This document shows, piece after piece, positions 63,249 through 64,000 of a stretch of 64,000 bases of DNA. Every line of letters begins with the position of its first letter. Position 1 is the first letter of the stretch. A program made the translations under genes and the position numbers. The notes under the pieces are model-generated. The model saw only the letters and a program-made list of their open reading frames with translations. It made no database searches and was not told the origin of the DNA. This stretch comes from Anaerobiospirillum sp. NML120449 (GTDB lineage Bacteria; Pseudomonadota; Gammaproteobacteria; Enterobacterales; Succinivibrionaceae): the NCBI RefSeq assembly GCF_023051105.1, contig NZ_JALKIL010000002.1, forward strand, positions 175,361 to 239,360, in the 5' to 3' direction.

Positions 63249-63274
63249 AACCCCTGACCGCATGGTCAGGGGTT
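63249..63274 (-). terminator. Terminator of the flagellin gene
   Basis: AACCCCTGACC pairs perfectly with GGTCAGGGGTT around 4 nt, about 50 nt after the flagellin stop. The downstream T content is modest (TCGTCGTTT). Confidence 0.6.
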
Positions 63275-63326
63275 CCGGAGGCTCTGCAGAGCGCTGCAGG
63301 CTCTGCAGGTAGCATGTGCTGTTTAA

Positions 63327-64000
63327 TTAGCCTAACAGTGACAGGCCCAGCTGAGGACGGGTGTTAGCCTGCATCAGCATGGAGCTAGCAGCCTGCTGAA
63401 TGATGGACTGCTGGGACAGATTTGCGGACTCTTCGGCGAAGTCTGCATCGCGAATTCTGCTGCGGGCATCAGCCTGGTTGGCAGAAACGTTTGCCTGGTT
63501 ACGAATAGAGCTCTCCAAACGGTTTTGGATAGCGCCCAGGCCTGCACGTTCAGAGTCAATCTGTCCAATGAGTGCATCCATAGCCTGAATGGCAACTTCA
63601 GCGCCACCAGCCTTAGAAAACTGGATAACCTTATTGGTCTTATCGTAGAACTTGGTGATATCAATGGTGTTACCACCAGCACCACCACCAGCACCACCAA
63701 ATTTCTTACTTGCGTCTGCAATACGGGTAAAGTGAGCGTTGGCAATATCAAAGGAGATGGCATCACCCTTATTGGCACCTACCTGCAATGTAAGCTGGCC
63801 TACAGATGCCAGATTACCCTGTAATAAACCAGTGTCCTTACTGCCGTCGAGGATCAGTGCGCCACCGAAGCGAGTCTGACCGGCAATACGGTCAATTTCA
63901 GCAACCAGAGCAGTGGCTTCTTTAGAAAGGGCAGCCTTGTCTTCGCCGGTGTTGGTGCCATTAGCAGCCTGGACAGCCAGAGTACGAATCTTCTGGAGCA
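63327..64000 (-). CDS. Flagellin, C-terminal part (runs off the window)
   Basis: About 223 codons of a flagellin whose 5' end lies beyond position 64000. Visible are the D1 segment LAVQAANGTNTGEDKAAL, EIDRIAGQTRFGG, a short variable part with a Gly-rich GGAGGGAGG, and the C-terminal D1/D0 helices with RLESSIRNQANVSANQADARSRIRDADFAEE, ending QANTRPQLGLSLLG. This is the filament subunit exported by the flagellar type III system. The C-terminus is canonical; the variable region visible here is short. It shows that the organism is probably motile. Confidence 0.95.
   Translation of the reverse strand, partial: LQKIRTLAVQAANGTNTGEDKAALSKEATALVAEIDRIAGQTRFGGALILDGSKDTGLLQGNLASVGQLTLQVGANKGDAISFDIANAHFTRIADASKKFGGAGGGAGGNTIDITKFYDKTNKVIQFSKAGGAEVAIQAMDALIGQIDSERAGLGAIQNRLESSIRNQANVSANQADARSRIRDADFAEESANLSQQSIIQQAASSMLMQANTRPQLGLSLLG

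Overview
The window looks like chromosomal DNA of an anaerobic, flagellated gammaproteobacterium. SpoT, omega, Gmk, EngB, BipA, NtrB, RecG, PssA, PrlC, RNase II, TrkA/TrkH, Def/Fmt/RsmB, PurE, TsaC, AroE, RsmJ and a flagellin all read as gammaproteobacterial orthologues. MenA (menaquinone) and the absence of any respiratory oxidase in view would suit Succinivibrionaceae or a relative in Aeromonadales. That placement is inference, not something the sequence proves. Intergenic spaces are unusually long (often 300-1200 bp) and carry many short tandem-repeat arrays and strong hairpins.

Layout. 0.2-8.5 kb (all minus): a PldB-like lysophospholipase, spoT, rpoZ, gmk, engB and a CheX-like/DUF3334-type protein. 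9.7-15.5 kb (minus): an ntrC homologue with degenerate ATPase motifs and no GAFTGA loop, an intact ntrB, and bipA; glnA, which sits between bipA and ntrB in enteric bacteria, is replaced by about 1 kb of non-coding DNA. 16.5-24.6 kb: a 5 x 34-bp tandem array leading into yihY, then a 1399-residue AsmA-like protein and recG on the minus strand. 25.5-33.7 kb: a secreted esterase whose 3' end and terminator are triplicated, an AT-rich array of AAAGTTTGTCAT elements, an MdtG-like exporter, pssA and an Xaa-Pro aminopeptidase with a 3 x 32-bp array in front of it. 34.8-40.7 kb: prlC, menA and rnb. 40.8-47.3 kb (minus): the conserved def-fmt-rsmB-trkA cluster extended by trkH. 47.9-49.2 kb: a four-zinc-ribbon YrdD-like protein. 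49.3-58.7 kb (minus): the most unusual block, a flavoprotein gene broken by a G10 tract followed by three tandem paralogous polytopic membrane proteins and a small ORF. 59.2-63.1 kb (plus): purE, tsaC, aroE, rsmJ. The window ends inside a flagellin gene on the minus strand.

How the genes work together. spoT/rpoZ/gmk join alarmone turnover, RNA polymerase and guanine nucleotide supply. NtrB/NtrC-like form a nitrogen two-component pair whose regulator probably no longer works through sigma54. Def/Fmt/RsmB/TsaC/RsmJ/EngB/BipA serve translation and ribosome assembly; TrkA/TrkH form a K+ uptake system; PssA, PldB-like and AsmA-like act on the envelope.

The best candidate for an undescribed system is 49.3-58.7 kb. 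A sugar-nucleotide-mutase/amine-oxidase-type flavoprotein is split by a homopolymeric G tract with the geometry of a phase-variation switch, and three related GT-C-like membrane proteins lie directly downstream on the same strand. I read this as a possible switchable surface-glycan module; the function is inferred.
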